Below, in pieces: positions 10,063 to 20,994 of a stretch of DNA of 42,615 nucleotides (the first letter of the stretch is position 1; the number at the start of each line of letters is the position of its first letter). The stretch comes from a bacterium (GTDB taxonomy: Bacteria; ARS69), in contig JALGZR010000067.1 in assembly GCA_025774805.1 (NCBI GenBank), forward strand, positions 1 through 42,615, given 5' to 3'. The position numbers and the translations under genes are program-made. Below the pieces are notes generated by a model. The model searched no databases. It saw only the letters and a list, made by a program, of their open reading frames with translations, and was not told the origin of the DNA.

Positions 10063-12786
10063 CTAGAACCGGATCTCCATCCCGACCGAGGGAATGCCGG
10101 GCACACCGGTTCGGGTGACGCGCTGGGGCGGCTCGCCTTCTTCCCGGTTTTCCTTCCCCCAGACGTACCAGAGCACGTTCTCGTGGTTCGTGAGGTTCAG
10201 CGCTTCGGCGTAGACCGTCAACTCCCAGTCGTCGAAGTGGAACAGCCGACGCAAGCGGACATCGAGGCGATGGTAGTCGGGAAGCCGCGCTCCGTTCGGC
10301 ACCCCTTCCTCGAGAGTCCACAACCGGGTCGACTCGTTCCAGTCGACCGACTGCTCCGTGTAGGGGACCCCGCTGTGATAGGTGTAAGCGAGCCCCACGT
10401 CCCAGTCGCGGGCGATCTCGTACGTGTTCGCGATCGTGAACATGTGCAGCCGGTCGAAGTCCCGCGCGTAGGTCCGTTCGGCGTTTCCCCACTCGGATCG
10501 TCCGAGGGTATAGGAGAACCAGAGGTTCGAGTGCGACGTCTTGCGGTTCACGTATGCTTCGACCCCGCGTGCGCGGCCTTCGGTGATCACGAGTCCCTCG
10601 ACGCCACCGTTCTCCACCCACGTGATCACTCCGTCGAGCTCGTGGAACAGCTTGTCGTACGCATCCAGACCGACCCGCATCGATCCGACGCGCTTCTCCA
10701 GCCCCACGATGCGGTGCTCGGCCCGATTGGTGTGCTCGCTCCGGGTCCACGAGCCGCCGTCGTCCACGAGGGCGAACGACGGGGACTGCTCGTAGGATCC
10801 CCAGGCCCCCTTCAACGTCATGCTCCCCGGCAGCCGGAGCGCGAGGGAGCCCCGCGGGTGATACCGGAGTGAATCCGACTTCGTGTCGTGGGTCGCCCGC
10901 AACCCGAGGCCGAGGATGACCGAACGATGAGGACTCCACTCGTCCTGCAGGAAGTACGCGCTGTAGATCCGATTGAACGGACTCGACTGGGCGAACTCCG
11001 CCACCGTCGAGGCCGTGCCGTCGGGCGCGAAGTTCACGACCTCACGCGCTCTCAGATCGTACTCTCCCCACTCCCGGGTCACCTCTCCCCCGAACTTGAT
11101 GAAGTGACCGCCCGGTCTCAGGACGTGAGCCTGGAACCGGCCCCCGACACGCTCGATCTCCTGATCGTTCTTCCCGTTCTCACCCATGCTGCTCACGTAT
11201 CGGGAGCTGGAGCGGTGTAGCGTGCCTCGGAACTCGAGCTGACTCGAGGGGGTGTACCGTCCCGTGGTCCAAATGTAGTGATCGATGTAGTCGGCGTCGA
11301 GATTGTGCGGTGTGAACCCGTCCTCGTAGAGGATGTGGTCCTCGGATCGCAGATAGTTGAGGGAGACCTCCCGCGTCTCGCTCGAACGGTGGACTCCCCG
11401 GACGAGCAGATCGCGGTAGGCGGGCCGAACCACGGTCTCGTCTTCGAGCGCTTCCAGCACTCGATCCAGATAGCCTTCGCGCACCGAGACGAGCACCGTC
11501 CCCCGATCCCCGTGGGCCTGCCCCAGGAACCGCGTGGCGAAGAGATCCGCTCCGACCAGTCCGCTGAAGCCGGGCTCACCCTCGGAGAGCAGGTCGACGT
11601 CGATGACGCCGGAGAGCCTGCCCCCGTACTCCGCGGGGAATCCGCCCGGGTAGACCTGCATCTCGTCCACGATGCCCATCGGGATGATCCCGGTGATTCC
11701 CCCGAAGTCCCGCCCGTGGAAGAGCTGCCGGACCTCGACGCCGTCGATGCGGACCAGGGTCTCGTCCATTCCCCCGCCCCGCATGTGGAACGCGCTTCCC
11801 AGGTCGCCGGTGCTGACGCTCGGCAACACTTGGATCATCTGGAAGGGATCGTCGCCCGGATTCGGCAGGCTCACCGCCGCCTCGGCGGTCACGCGCTGCG
11901 CGCCGCTGGCGGTTTCCCGCAGGGCGAACGAGCGATCGGATCGCACCTCCACCGTCTCCATCGCGAGCGTTCGCCGGGTCAGTTGAACGGTGCGGCGCGT
12001 CTCCCGCCCCGGGTCGATCCCGATCAGGAGATCCGGGGAGGACTCGTAGGACACGTGGACCACGCGCAGCGGCAGATCGCCCGCCGGAAGTCCGTCGAGA
12101 CGAAGGGTCCCCATGCCGTCGACGATGTAGCCGCCTCCGTCTCCCCGGAGGACGTTCGCGTACGGGATGGGGTCCCCCGTCTCCGCATCGATCACCTGGA
12201 GCTCGAGCGTTCCGGAGCTTCCATTCCGGGAGTCCACGCTCACCCATCGGCCCGGCTCGGCGCGGGAACCGGAATCGACGAGGAGCTCGCCGGAGTCGGC
12301 CGCCCGCCTCGCCAGCGACTCGCTCGAGGATCCGTCGGGACGCGAGCCCGGCGTCTTCACGTCGAGGACGATGCGCTCCGGTTTCGACCCGCTCGCGCTC
12401 AGAGTGAACGCGTCGAATCGCGCATCACCGTTGAGCTCGAGGCAAAGCTGACCCGCCCGCCTCTTTTCCAGACGCTTGATCCGTATGCCCCGGACCCGAC
12501 GGTCCTCGATCGTGATGTACTCGGGAGCGTCCTCGGGAAGAACCGCGTTGATCTCGACCTCGATGACCGGAGGGCTCTCCACGCGGCTCACGCGATACGT
12601 TGTCGAAACCGAGAGATCGACCACGACCCGCGTGTGCTCGGCGTTGGATCCGTGACGGATCGCGAGAACGGACGCATCGTCCGCGTGCACCGCCGAGGGG
12701 GCCGAGGGAACGGCGAGCAGAAGTGCGGCGAGGATCGCGAGGGAGGTGGTCGTGTGTTGGAGGAGACGTGGAACGCAAAGGGGCAT
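10063..12786 (-). CDS. TonB-dependent outer-membrane receptor with N-terminal AMIN-like domain
   Basis: A 907-residue outer-membrane transporter. Domains in order: a signal peptide (residues 1-35, cleavage near AVHA), an AMIN-like beta domain (about 38-145, with VLAIRHGSNAEHTRVVVDLS and the end RIVLDVKTP), a carboxypeptidase regulatory-like domain (194-270), a TonB plug (about 298-400, with VLPSVSTGDLGSAFHMRGG and the IDGVEV motif), then a 22-strand-type barrel ending in aromatic Phe (GMEIRF). AMIN domains normally occur in cell-wall amidases and secretins such as PilQ, so the fusion is unusual. It is convergent with cdaA. The substrate is not evident. A weak cobalamin-riboswitch resemblance lies upstream. 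Confidence 0.9.
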   Translation of the reverse strand: MPLCVPRLLQHTTTSLAILAALLLAVPSAPSAVHADDASVLAIRHGSNAEHTRVVVDLSVSTTYRVSRVESPPVIEVEINAVLPEDAPEYITIEDRRVRGIRIKRLEKRRAGQLCLELNGDARFDAFTLSASGSKPERIVLDVKTPGSRPDGSSSESLARRAADSGELLVDSGSRAEPGRWVSVDSRNGSSGTLELQVIDAETGDPIPYANVLRGDGGGYIVDGMGTLRLDGLPAGDLPLRVVHVSYESSPDLLIGIDPGRETRRTVQLTRRTLAMETVEVRSDRSFALRETASGAQRVTAEAAVSLPNPGDDPFQMIQVLPSVSTGDLGSAFHMRGGGMDETLVRIDGVEVRQLFHGRDFGGITGIIPMGIVDEMQVYPGGFPAEYGGRLSGVIDVDLLSEGEPGFSGLVGADLFATRFLGQAHGDRGTVLVSVREGYLDRVLEALEDETVVRPAYRDLLVRGVHRSSETREVSLNYLRSEDHILYEDGFTPHNLDADYIDHYIWTTGRYTPSSQLEFRGTLHRSSSRYVSSMGENGKNDQEIERVGGRFQAHVLRPGGHFIKFGGEVTREWGEYDLRAREVVNFAPDGTASTVAEFAQSSPFNRIYSAYFLQDEWSPHRSVILGLGLRATHDTKSDSLRYHPRGSLALRLPGSMTLKGAWGSYEQSPSFALVDDGGSWTRSEHTNRAEHRIVGLEKRVGSMRVGLDAYDKLFHELDGVITWVENGGVEGLVITEGRARGVEAYVNRKTSHSNLWFSYTLGRSEWGNAERTYARDFDRLHMFTIANTYEIARDWDVGLAYTYHSGVPYTEQSVDWNESTRLWTLEEGVPNGARLPDYHRLDVRLRRLFHFDDWELTVYAEALNLTNHENVLWYVWGKENREEGEPPQRVTRTGVPGIPSVGMEIRF

Positions 12787-13674
12787 CGGAGATGTCTCAC
12801 CAGAAGTCGAGACATCCCCGGGTCACCGGCGCACCTGACCGAGCCGCGGAGGGCCGGGCTCAGAGATGCTCGACTCGTTGTCGGTCAAGTCCGTCCAGAA
12901 CGCAGGATACGGATGCCTGCTCCAATTGGGATTTTATCAGATGGCGGTCCTGGCCTGACAGTGGGAATTCAGTGGCCGGCGGCCGGCGAGGCGGCCCCGG
13001 GCGGTCGTCGGCGGGTGGGGATCGGCCCCGGCGGCCCGGGCGACCGGCCCTCGAAGGTCCGGTGGACGGTCCCACCGGCCCTTCGGCCCCGTATGGTCTC
13101 TTCCGCGGTAACTTCACCGATTCCGGGGTGCCGGGAGCGCCCCGAGAACCCACCCAGCGCATCTCCCCGGCTACGCTCGGCCGGCCTGAGGACTTTCCTC
13201 GCGGAACGCTCCCGGCGGTGGCAGTCGACGGGAAAGGGCCTGGCCAACGCCCTCCCCCCAGCTTCGCGCGGAGCTCGCACCGAAGCGGCTCCGGCCTCCC
13301 CGTTGGACGACTCGTCGCTGCCCCGCGGACCCGAGGCCGACGGGGAGGGGCCGGAGTCGATCGATCAGAGAGCAATCACCGGGCCAGGACCCGGGGTCCG
13401 AGAACGATTCGAGGAACCGGCGGAACGGGTGGGAGTTGCCTCGAATCGGAGAGCGCGGAACCTTCGGGACCGGCCTCGCGGAGCGTCACGGATGGTTCCG
13501 TGCGGCCGCGAAACGGCGCGGAGAGCCGACGGAAGGACGCCGAGCGGGGGTTCCGGCCCCGTTGACGGTTTCGTCATCGGCGGGCGACGCATCGACGGGC
13601 CCGTCGCGTCCGCCGGCCATCCCCGCCGAGGCGGGAGAACGAGCCGGCGACCGGCCGAACCCGATGCCGCGGGT
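12787..13674. other. 890-bp very GC-rich gap upstream of the TonB receptor gene
   Basis: No convincing gene. A minus-strand frame (12860-13375) is arginine/proline-rich through most of its length and has no ribosome binding site. The stretch holds many GGCC/CCGG palindromes. It also holds a hairpin GAGGA-AAG-TCCTC (13188-13200, minus strand), a minus-strand -10-like TAAAAT (12931-12936), and the riboswitch-like blocks listed separately. It may be a long structured leader or several regulatory sites. Confidence 0.4.
12941..13124 (-). promoter_or_regulatory. Weak cobalamin-riboswitch-like leader of the TonB receptor gene
   Basis: On the minus strand three blocks resemble the cobalamin riboswitch core in order and at about the right total length. 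They are GGAATCGGTGAAG (13112-13124, like GGGAAnnGGTGnnA), GCCACTG (12970-12976), and CCAGGACCGCC (12943-12953, like the B12 box CAGGAgACCtGCC). The location before a TonB receptor is typical. Against it, the conserved CCCGCnACTG element after the first block is absent, the B12 box is imperfect, and a -10-like TAAAAT overlaps the 3' side. This is a tentative call only. Confidence 0.2.
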
Positions 13675-14490
13675 TCATTTCACGAGATCCCCGTACATCT
13701 CGGGCCGCCGCGTGCTCGACAGCGTGTTCCGCGGGGTGAAGCTCTTCTCGCGCGCCGGCGCGAGATCGACCTCCGCGACGAAGACGCGCTGTCCCACGGC
13801 CCCCACGCGCTCGATCACGCGCGACTCCGGATCGACGATCTGACTGCTCCCGATGAAGCGGAGCTTCACCCCACCCCGCTCCTCCTCTCCGCACCGATTC
13901 GCGGTGATTGCGTACACGCGGTTCTCGAAGCAGCGGACTTTCATCGCCTCGGGACAGTTCGGAAGCACGAGGTTCGAGGGGTGGAGGAGCACCTCCGCCC
14001 CGGCGAGGGTGAGACACCGGGCGGACTCGGGAGCGATCCAGTCGAAACAGATCATCATTCCGACCCGCACGCTTCCCCGCTCCGTCGCGATCGGGGTCGC
14101 CTCGAACGGCCGATCCCCGGGGTCGAACGTGAGCGTCTCCCGATCGAAGAGGTGGAGCTTCCGATAGACGTGGGTCTCGCCCTTCGGTCCGACGAGGGCC
14201 GCCGCGTTGTAGACGCGCTCGCCCGCGCGCTCGGGGAAGCCGCCGCACACCCACCCTCCGCGGGACCTCGCCCAGTCCTGCATTCGGGAGACCGTCGGAC
14301 CGTCGATCTCCTCCCCGAACGAGAGGCACTCCTCCCGGTGGAGAAAGAGGTATCCGGTGGAGAAGAGCTCGGGCAGCACCAGCACGTCGAACGCGGGCGC
14401 TTCCAGCACGAGGCGCCCGGCCCGTTCGAGGTTTTCTTCGACCGCCCCGAACGTGGGGCTCGTCTGCACGAATCCGATCCGGATCATCAT
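13675..14490 (-). CDS. Carbon-nitrogen hydrolase (nitrilase superfamily)
   Basis: A 271-residue cytoplasmic amidase of the nitrilase superfamily. The Glu-Lys-Cys triad is visible: E41 in VLPELF, K111 in VYRKLHLF and C148 in MMICFDW. It ends with the AEVDLAPAREK block typical of omega-amidase/N-carbamoyl-amidohydrolase-like members. The substrate cannot be fixed; candidates are omega-amide acids, N-carbamoyl amines or deaminated glutathione. Tandem ATGs at 14490 and 14487 follow GGAGG. It is transcribed alone toward the large gap and is divergent from the 14822 gene. Confidence 0.85.
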   Translation of the reverse strand: MMIRIGFVQTSPTFGAVEENLERAGRLVLEAPAFDVLVLPELFSTGYLFLHREECLSFGEEIDGPTVSRMQDWARSRGGWVCGGFPERAGERVYNAAALVGPKGETHVYRKLHLFDRETLTFDPGDRPFEATPIATERGSVRVGMMICFDWIAPESARCLTLAGAEVLLHPSNLVLPNCPEAMKVRCFENRVYAITANRCGEEERGGVKLRFIGSSQIVDPESRVIERVGAVGQRVFVAEVDLAPAREKSFTPRNTLSSTRRPEMYGDLVK

Positions 14491-14767
14491 CCACTGCCTC
14501 CGTCGCCCCGCCCGGTTTCACCGGAATCGGGGCGCCTCCGTTGCGGCGTCTGCTCGCGATCCCGACCCGACCGACCGCGATGACCGGGCGAAGACGGCCC
14601 TGATTCCGACACAGAATGCGGTCACGTTCCGGATTTCACAAGCTCTGCGATTCGCAGAACGCGACACGCGCGCGGCGCTGGGTGCGAACCCTGGCTCCGT
14701 TCCTCTGGCGGGGCCGCCCTTTCTTGCTAAGATAGATCGGAACTGGTTGCCTGCGACAGACGCCCGG

Positions 14768-14784
14768 TTGGCACCTGGCTTGCA
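14768..14784 (+). promoter_or_regulatory. Sigma-54 (-24/-12) promoter
   Basis: TTGGCAC-N5-TTGCA matches the sigma-54 consensus TGGCACG-N4-TTGCW with the correct spacing: GG at 14770-14771 and GC at 14782-14783, 12 bases apart. The predicted start is near 14795, giving a leader of about 27 bases before the GTG at 14822. This is the only clear sigma-54 site I found in the window. It implies control by an NtrC-type activator, which is not visible here. Confidence 0.7.
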
Positions 14785-14810
14785 TCCTCTTGCGATCGAC
14801 GAGCGCTGAC

Positions 14811-14820
14811 GGAGGTGATC
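14811..14820 (+). promoter_or_regulatory. Perfect 10-base Shine-Dalgarno before a GTG start
   Basis: GGAGGTGATC is the full complement of the common 16S rRNA 3' end (GATCACCTCC). The GGAGG core is followed by 6 bases and then GTG at 14822. This decides the start and suggests strong translation once the sigma-54 promoter is active. Confidence 0.8.
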
Positions 14821-14821
14821 C

Positions 14822-15607
14822 GTGGACGAATCGTCCTATCTGGATCTTCGCCATCCGGAGGACGGAGGGGAGCGGACAGCGTACTTCGTCCTGGACTCCC
14901 TTCTGAAATCCCGGATCGAGTGCGGTTTTGAATCCAACTCGCTTCGCTACGACGAGGACGTGAACGTCTATCTCGTCCACCTCCTCACCTCGCTCGTCCG
15001 CTCCCCGTGGCTCATGATCGGCACCCGCCGGGACGAAATCGCCGATCGCGACGTCGACGTCTTCGAGAAAGTGCGGGACTCCTCCGATCCCCGGCTCAAG
15101 AGCCGCGTCTATCGGATGAACGCGGACCGTCTTCTCGTCGCCACGGGAATCTTCACACAGTCACCCTACATCGAGATGGAAGGGCGGAGGATCTTCGAGG
15201 ACGTCACTCGGGACCGGATCGGACGAGGCAAGGCCTACTACCAGTTCGCGGCCCTTTTTTACGAGCGTCTCAAGTCGATCTCGCCCGCCCTGACTCGAGT
15301 TCTCGGGACTCTGTCCGAGGACTTCGAACGGTACGTCGACGTGCTGATCCACATGCGCGGCGAGTACTTCAACCTGTTCGAAAGGTTGAGGGAGGATCAA
15401 CTCATGGCGCTTCGGAGTGAGGCCTTTCAGGATCCACCCTCGGGCGGAGAGAGTGGAGACATCTCGGTTCTTCGGGATGAGTTCCTCGATGCCTACTGGG
15501 TCTGGCACCAGTGTCAGGATCCGTCATCACGCAACGCCCTCATCGAGACCGTCAAACGGCTGAAGGCGGCCGACCCCTCATTCGAGTTCAAGCTGCCGGA
15601 GAGCTGA
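14822..15607 (+). CDS. Uncharacterised cytoplasmic protein under sigma-54 control
   Basis: A 261-residue protein with no signal peptide or membrane helix, rich in charged and aromatic residues and probably mostly helical (for example VYLVHLLTSLVRSPWL and YYQFAALFYERLKS). I do not recognise the family. The middle (about 130-210) has regularly spaced Tyr/Phe/Arg, and the C-terminus is acidic and basic mixed (KRLKAADPSFEFKLPES). It starts at a GTG fixed by a perfect Shine-Dalgarno, lies under a sigma-54-type promoter, and is followed by a strong hairpin terminator, so it is a single-gene unit. Such wiring suggests a condition-dependent role, for example motility, envelope or nutrient stress; this is inference only. 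Confidence 0.75.
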   Translation: MDESSYLDLRHPEDGGERTAYFVLDSLLKSRIECGFESNSLRYDEDVNVYLVHLLTSLVRSPWLMIGTRRDEIADRDVDVFEKVRDSSDPRLKSRVYRMNADRLLVATGIFTQSPYIEMEGRRIFEDVTRDRIGRGKAYYQFAALFYERLKSISPALTRVLGTLSEDFERYVDVLIHMRGEYFNLFERLREDQLMALRSEAFQDPPSGGESGDISVLRDEFLDAYWVWHQCQDPSSRNALIETVKRLKAADPSFEFKLPES

Positions 15608-15708
15608 AGACGACGGGATCGATGCAGGGGGGATTGCCGAGGGGATCGGGGAGCGAGCGGGCCGAGAGGGCACCGAATGTCGGACCGTCGAAGGTCGGAC
15701 CGAAAGCC

Positions 15709-15737
15709 AGAAGGGCGCGATCGATCCGCGCCCTTCT
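15709..15737 (+). terminator. Perfect 11-bp stem-loop downstream of the 14822 gene
   Basis: AGAAGGGCGCG (15709-15719) pairs perfectly with CGCGCCCTTCT (15727-15737) across a 7-base loop. It lacks a long T-run, but the stem is strong and GC-rich and lies about 100 bases after the stop, so termination is the likely role. Confidence 0.6.
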
Positions 15738-15927
15738 CTCAGAGTTGCCCCGCAGTGCCGTCCGAGGTCACGGATTTGACCCGAACCTTCGAGGTGGGTG
15801 CCCGCACGGTCCGTTCGGTCCGCATGCGCTGAGGCCGCGAACGTCCCAACCGAATATAGAGCTCCCGGATCGGAGTCTTAGGTTCAAATTTTCCGCAACT
15901 CTCGATCGAGCACGGCAGGGCTCACTC

Positions 15928-15953
15928 TTGTTATCGGCCAAAACCGATACCAA
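15928..15953. promoter_or_regulatory. Inverted repeat, operator-like
   Basis: Arms TTGTTATCGG and CCGATACCAA (9 of 10 complementary) flank a 6-base AT-rich centre, in a locally AT-richer patch. The length and symmetry suit a dimeric repressor site; an RNA hairpin is an alternative. It directly precedes the 51-bp repeat array. Confidence 0.4.
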
Positions 15954-15954
15954 C

Positions 15955-16110
15955 ATGATAGACGTCTGTTCCTCGAAGCGTCAAGGAAGGGACGCCGGGA
16001 ATCGAGAGATGGACGATCACTCGTCGAATCGTCAGGACGGTGCCGGAGGGAATCGGGAGATAGACGATTGCCCGTGGAGGCGTCAAGATGGCCGGGAGGG
16101 GAAACGGAAA
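15955..16110 (+). repeat. 51-bp tandem repeat array
   Basis: Full units are at 15979-16029 and 16030-16080, both starting CGTCA, with partial units before (from about 15955) and after (to about 16110). The period is 17 codons. One frame from an ATG at 15955 reads a degenerate 17-residue repeat with core GNREMDD/GNREIDD. The possible 109-residue ORF (15955-16284) has no ribosome binding site and an arginine/proline-rich end, so I do not call a gene. The rest of the gap 15608-16318 holds the terminator and inverted repeat listed here and nothing else I can support. Confidence 0.65.
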
Positions 16111-16318
16111 GGTCGACCCATCGTCCCCCCGACCCGACCGGCCGTTCGCCCTCTCCCGGCGGCACCCCGGCGCACCGGGCCCGGGAAGGGCCGTCTCAAG
16201 ACGGGCGGCGAATTGCCGATGCTAGAGGGGAAGGTGGAAAAACGGCCGGAGGTGCGACCCGTGTCGGGGGAACGCTCCCGGTGATTCCGTTCTCGTGTCT
16301 CGAATGAGGAGAGTTGAC

Positions 16319-17053
16319 ATGAGCTTGCGGCTACGATGCCTCGTCGCGGCGGTTTCGATCGTCGCGATCGGTCTTCCGGTCACCGCGATGGCGCTCGAGA
16401 AGGAGCCGTTGCGGATCCCCGACATCGATCGGCCTGAACTCCCGGAGTGGAACCGCGGCTACACCTGCTCGGTTGCCTACTATAATATCTGCACCGGCTG
16501 GACCTGGGTCTGGAGCGGTTTTCCGGCGGACACCCGTCTCGGCGTCCACGTCACCGCCTGCTGCACGACGGCCACGGACACCGTGAGGGTGACCGATTTC
16601 TTCACGTACTTCCTCACCGGTGTCCCGACCGGATACGGTTTCACCGGTTCCTTCGACGCGTGGGCGGCCGACAGCAACGGGTGCCCGTCCGGGGACCCGA
16701 TCGCGACCCAGGCCCTTCCCCCCGTGGGTCCGGACTGGAACCTCATCGACTTCGGCGGGCCGGTGGAGGTCCCGGTCGATTTCGTCCTCACCTACACGCT
16801 GGGCCCGACCGGAGGAAGTCCGGTGTCGGTGCTCACCGACTCCCCGTTCACCGATCTCGGCGTCTGTTATCCGGGTCCACGGGTCACGCGATCCGCCGTT
16901 TACGGGACCTCGGGCAGTCCGACCTGTCCGGGATCCACGTTCTTCGACGGCGTCGCGGATGCGGAGCTCCTGATGTTCATCGGCTTGGACTGTGAGCCCC
17001 TGGTGAGCGTCGACAGAACCAGTTGGGGTGGCCTGAAGTCACTCTACCGGTAG
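16319..17053 (+). CDS. Secreted cysteine-rich protein with C-terminal WGGLKSLYR tail
   Basis: The ATG at 16319 follows GAGGAGAG and starts a clean signal peptide (LRLRCLVAAVSIVAIGLPVTAMA), so I prefer it to the upstream start at 16295. The 244-residue protein has a mature part with paired cysteines (YTCSVAYYNICTGWTW, TACCTTATD) and Gly/Thr/Pro-rich beta-type sequence. It ends VSVDRTSWGGLKSLYR, the same kind of tail as the 601 and 1568 genes 15 kb away, although the body is unlike theirs. It is convergent with guaB. I recognise no known domain. Probably exported; role unknown. Confidence 0.75.
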   Translation: MSLRLRCLVAAVSIVAIGLPVTAMALEKEPLRIPDIDRPELPEWNRGYTCSVAYYNICTGWTWVWSGFPADTRLGVHVTACCTTATDTVRVTDFFTYFLTGVPTGYGFTGSFDAWAADSNGCPSGDPIATQALPPVGPDWNLIDFGGPVEVPVDFVLTYTLGPTGGSPVSVLTDSPFTDLGVCYPGPRVTRSAVYGTSGSPTCPGSTFFDGVADAELLMFIGLDCEPLVSVDRTSWGGLKSLYR

Positions 17054-17170
17054 CTCGATCCCTCGCGGAACGGTGCGCCGGAGCCGGAGCCGAGCGTCCG
17101 AACCGGGGCCGGGTCGCGCGCTCGAACCGTCCCGGAGAGGTCGTCGGGAGAGCTCGTCCGGAGAGCGCGG

Positions 17171-19661
<2,491 letters not shown>

Positions 19662-19681
19662 GTTCCTCCTCCAGGCGCCGC

Positions 19682-20923
19682 CTACCTCCGCGAAACGGCC
19701 GTTCCGACGAAGCGGCGGATGGCCTCGAACTGGCCCTCCCCGTCGAGTCCCGCCTCGCGCAGGACCTTGGGCGCCTGCCCGCTGCCGAGGAAGCGCCCCT
19801 TTCGGAACGGCCACAGAGACGCCGCCCGTCCTCGCTCGGAGGTGACCCAGCGATAGAGGGTGGGCGGAGAGAAGCCGGTGATCCCCATCGCCTCGCGCCC
19901 CTTGGCCTCCGGGAAGATCTCCTCCCGCTCGGAGGGCGACAGCGTGTCGAACAGCTCGGCGGACGTGATCAGGTAGACGTCGAGATCGATCCCCTCGCTC
20001 TCCAGCCGGGGAAGGGTCTCCTCGACGAACGCGTACGTGACCCCGCTCCCCTGGAGGACGATCGTGCCGTCGCCCCCGCCGTTCGCGGCGCGGAGGCGGT
20101 AGACTCCCTTCACCGCGACCGAGGCGGGCGCGAAGCCGAGGGCCTCGCGATCGGGGACCTTCTCCGTCGGACGGGTCACGAAGGGGTAGATCAGCGCGGG
20201 TCGTCGGGCCAGCGCCGCGGAGAGCAGATACCAGACCTCCTGCGGCTCCCAGGGGGTGAGCGTGATCGCGGTCTCCGGCGGGAAGTTCTCCTGGAGAAGC
20301 TGGAGGGGCTGCGGGTCGGCGTGGGTGGGACCGTCTTCGCCGGTCTTCAGCCCGGCGTGCGCGCAGATGAGGATCATCGTCGGGTACGGATCGTCGGCGA
20401 TCTCCCGCCGGGCCTGTGCGCCGATCGCGTGGAGGCGCGAGGCGATGTGTCCCAGCGGCGCGATGAACGCACCGTACGAGGAGCCGACCCCGATGTGCCG
20501 CCGGTAGGAGGACAGTCCGCTCAGGACCCCGGACATGGCGTCCTCGCAGATTCCGCCGATCGAGAGCAGGCGGGATCCCGGGTTCGTGTCGGGATGGAAG
20601 TACCCGCCCGGGAAGCCCTTGTTCGCGCCGCTCACGCTCGTGGAGTCGAGCAGATCCGCCGCCGCCGCGAAGATCGCGCCGCCGCTCTCCCGGTTGTAGA
20701 AGTTGAGCACCTTGCCGAGCTCGCCGCGGAGCGTCGTCTTCGTTCCCGGCGCCAGCGTGAGCTCGGGAGGTGGTCCGTCCGCCGCTTCGGCGGCGCGGGA
20801 GTAGATCGTCTCCACGCGGGGGCCGTCCTCCCGGGGCTTCCTTCCGTGAGCGTCCAGACGCTCGCGGGCCGCCCGAAGCTCTGCGGCCAGGGCCTCGATC
20901 GCGGGGCGCTCGCTCTCCGCCAC
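19682..20923 (-). CDS. Transketolase-like ThDP enzyme, C-terminal part (frameshifted gene)
   Basis: The pyrimidine-binding and C-terminal domains of a transketolase-like thiamine diphosphate enzyme. The frame is open upstream to about 21195 and continues the 20995-22041 protein: LVREIDTGQPTAIVYRTTKG, then GIEGRKSHGAGHKLCSPEFF. The GTG at 20923 is therefore probably not a true start. Conserved-looking blocks include STSVSGANKGFPGG, GVGSSYGAFIAPLG and HAGLKTGEDGPTHADPQPL. Together the halves give about 785 residues. The sugar or keto-acid substrate is not determinable. If the break is real, the gene is probably inactive. Confidence 0.75.
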   Translation of the reverse strand: MAESERPAIEALAAELRAARERLDAHGRKPREDGPRVETIYSRAAEAADGPPPELTLAPGTKTTLRGELGKVLNFYNRESGGAIFAAAADLLDSTSVSGANKGFPGGYFHPDTNPGSRLLSIGGICEDAMSGVLSGLSSYRRHIGVGSSYGAFIAPLGHIASRLHAIGAQARREIADDPYPTMILICAHAGLKTGEDGPTHADPQPLQLLQENFPPETAITLTPWEPQEVWYLLSAALARRPALIYPFVTRPTEKVPDREALGFAPASVAVKGVYRLRAANGGGDGTIVLQGSGVTYAFVEETLPRLESEGIDLDVYLITSAELFDTLSPSEREEIFPEAKGREAMGITGFSPPTLYRWVTSERGRAASLWPFRKGRFLGSGQAPKVLREAGLDGEGQFEAIRRFVGTAVSRR

Positions 20924-20994
20924 GTTCCGGATCGAGGTCAGCGCGGACCAGAAACACTGCTCCCGCTTGGCCTCGTCGTCTCCGGCGACACAGA

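Noticed and set aside
13188-13200. GAGGAAAGTCC on the minus strand, the signature of RNase P RNA
   Set aside because: It is simply a 13-base hairpin (GAGGA-AAG-TCCTC). The other RNase P conserved blocks (ACAGAA, GGTAAGAGC, CCGGCTTA) are absent nearby.
12860-13375. A 171-codon minus-strand frame upstream of the TonB gene
   Set aside because: Proline/arginine-rich throughout, no ribosome binding site and no recognisable domain. Only the last 30 residues look at all protein-like.
11278-14583. A 1101-codon plus-strand open frame
   Set aside because: It runs opposite the TonB receptor and hydrolase genes and has arginine/histidine/aspartate-rich nonsense sequence; it is an antisense shadow caused by high GC.
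15511-16284. A 257-codon open frame across the 51-bp repeats
   Set aside because: It begins inside the preceding gene and has no Shine-Dalgarno, and its composition is arginine/glycine/proline-rich. The repeats are reported as DNA repeats instead.
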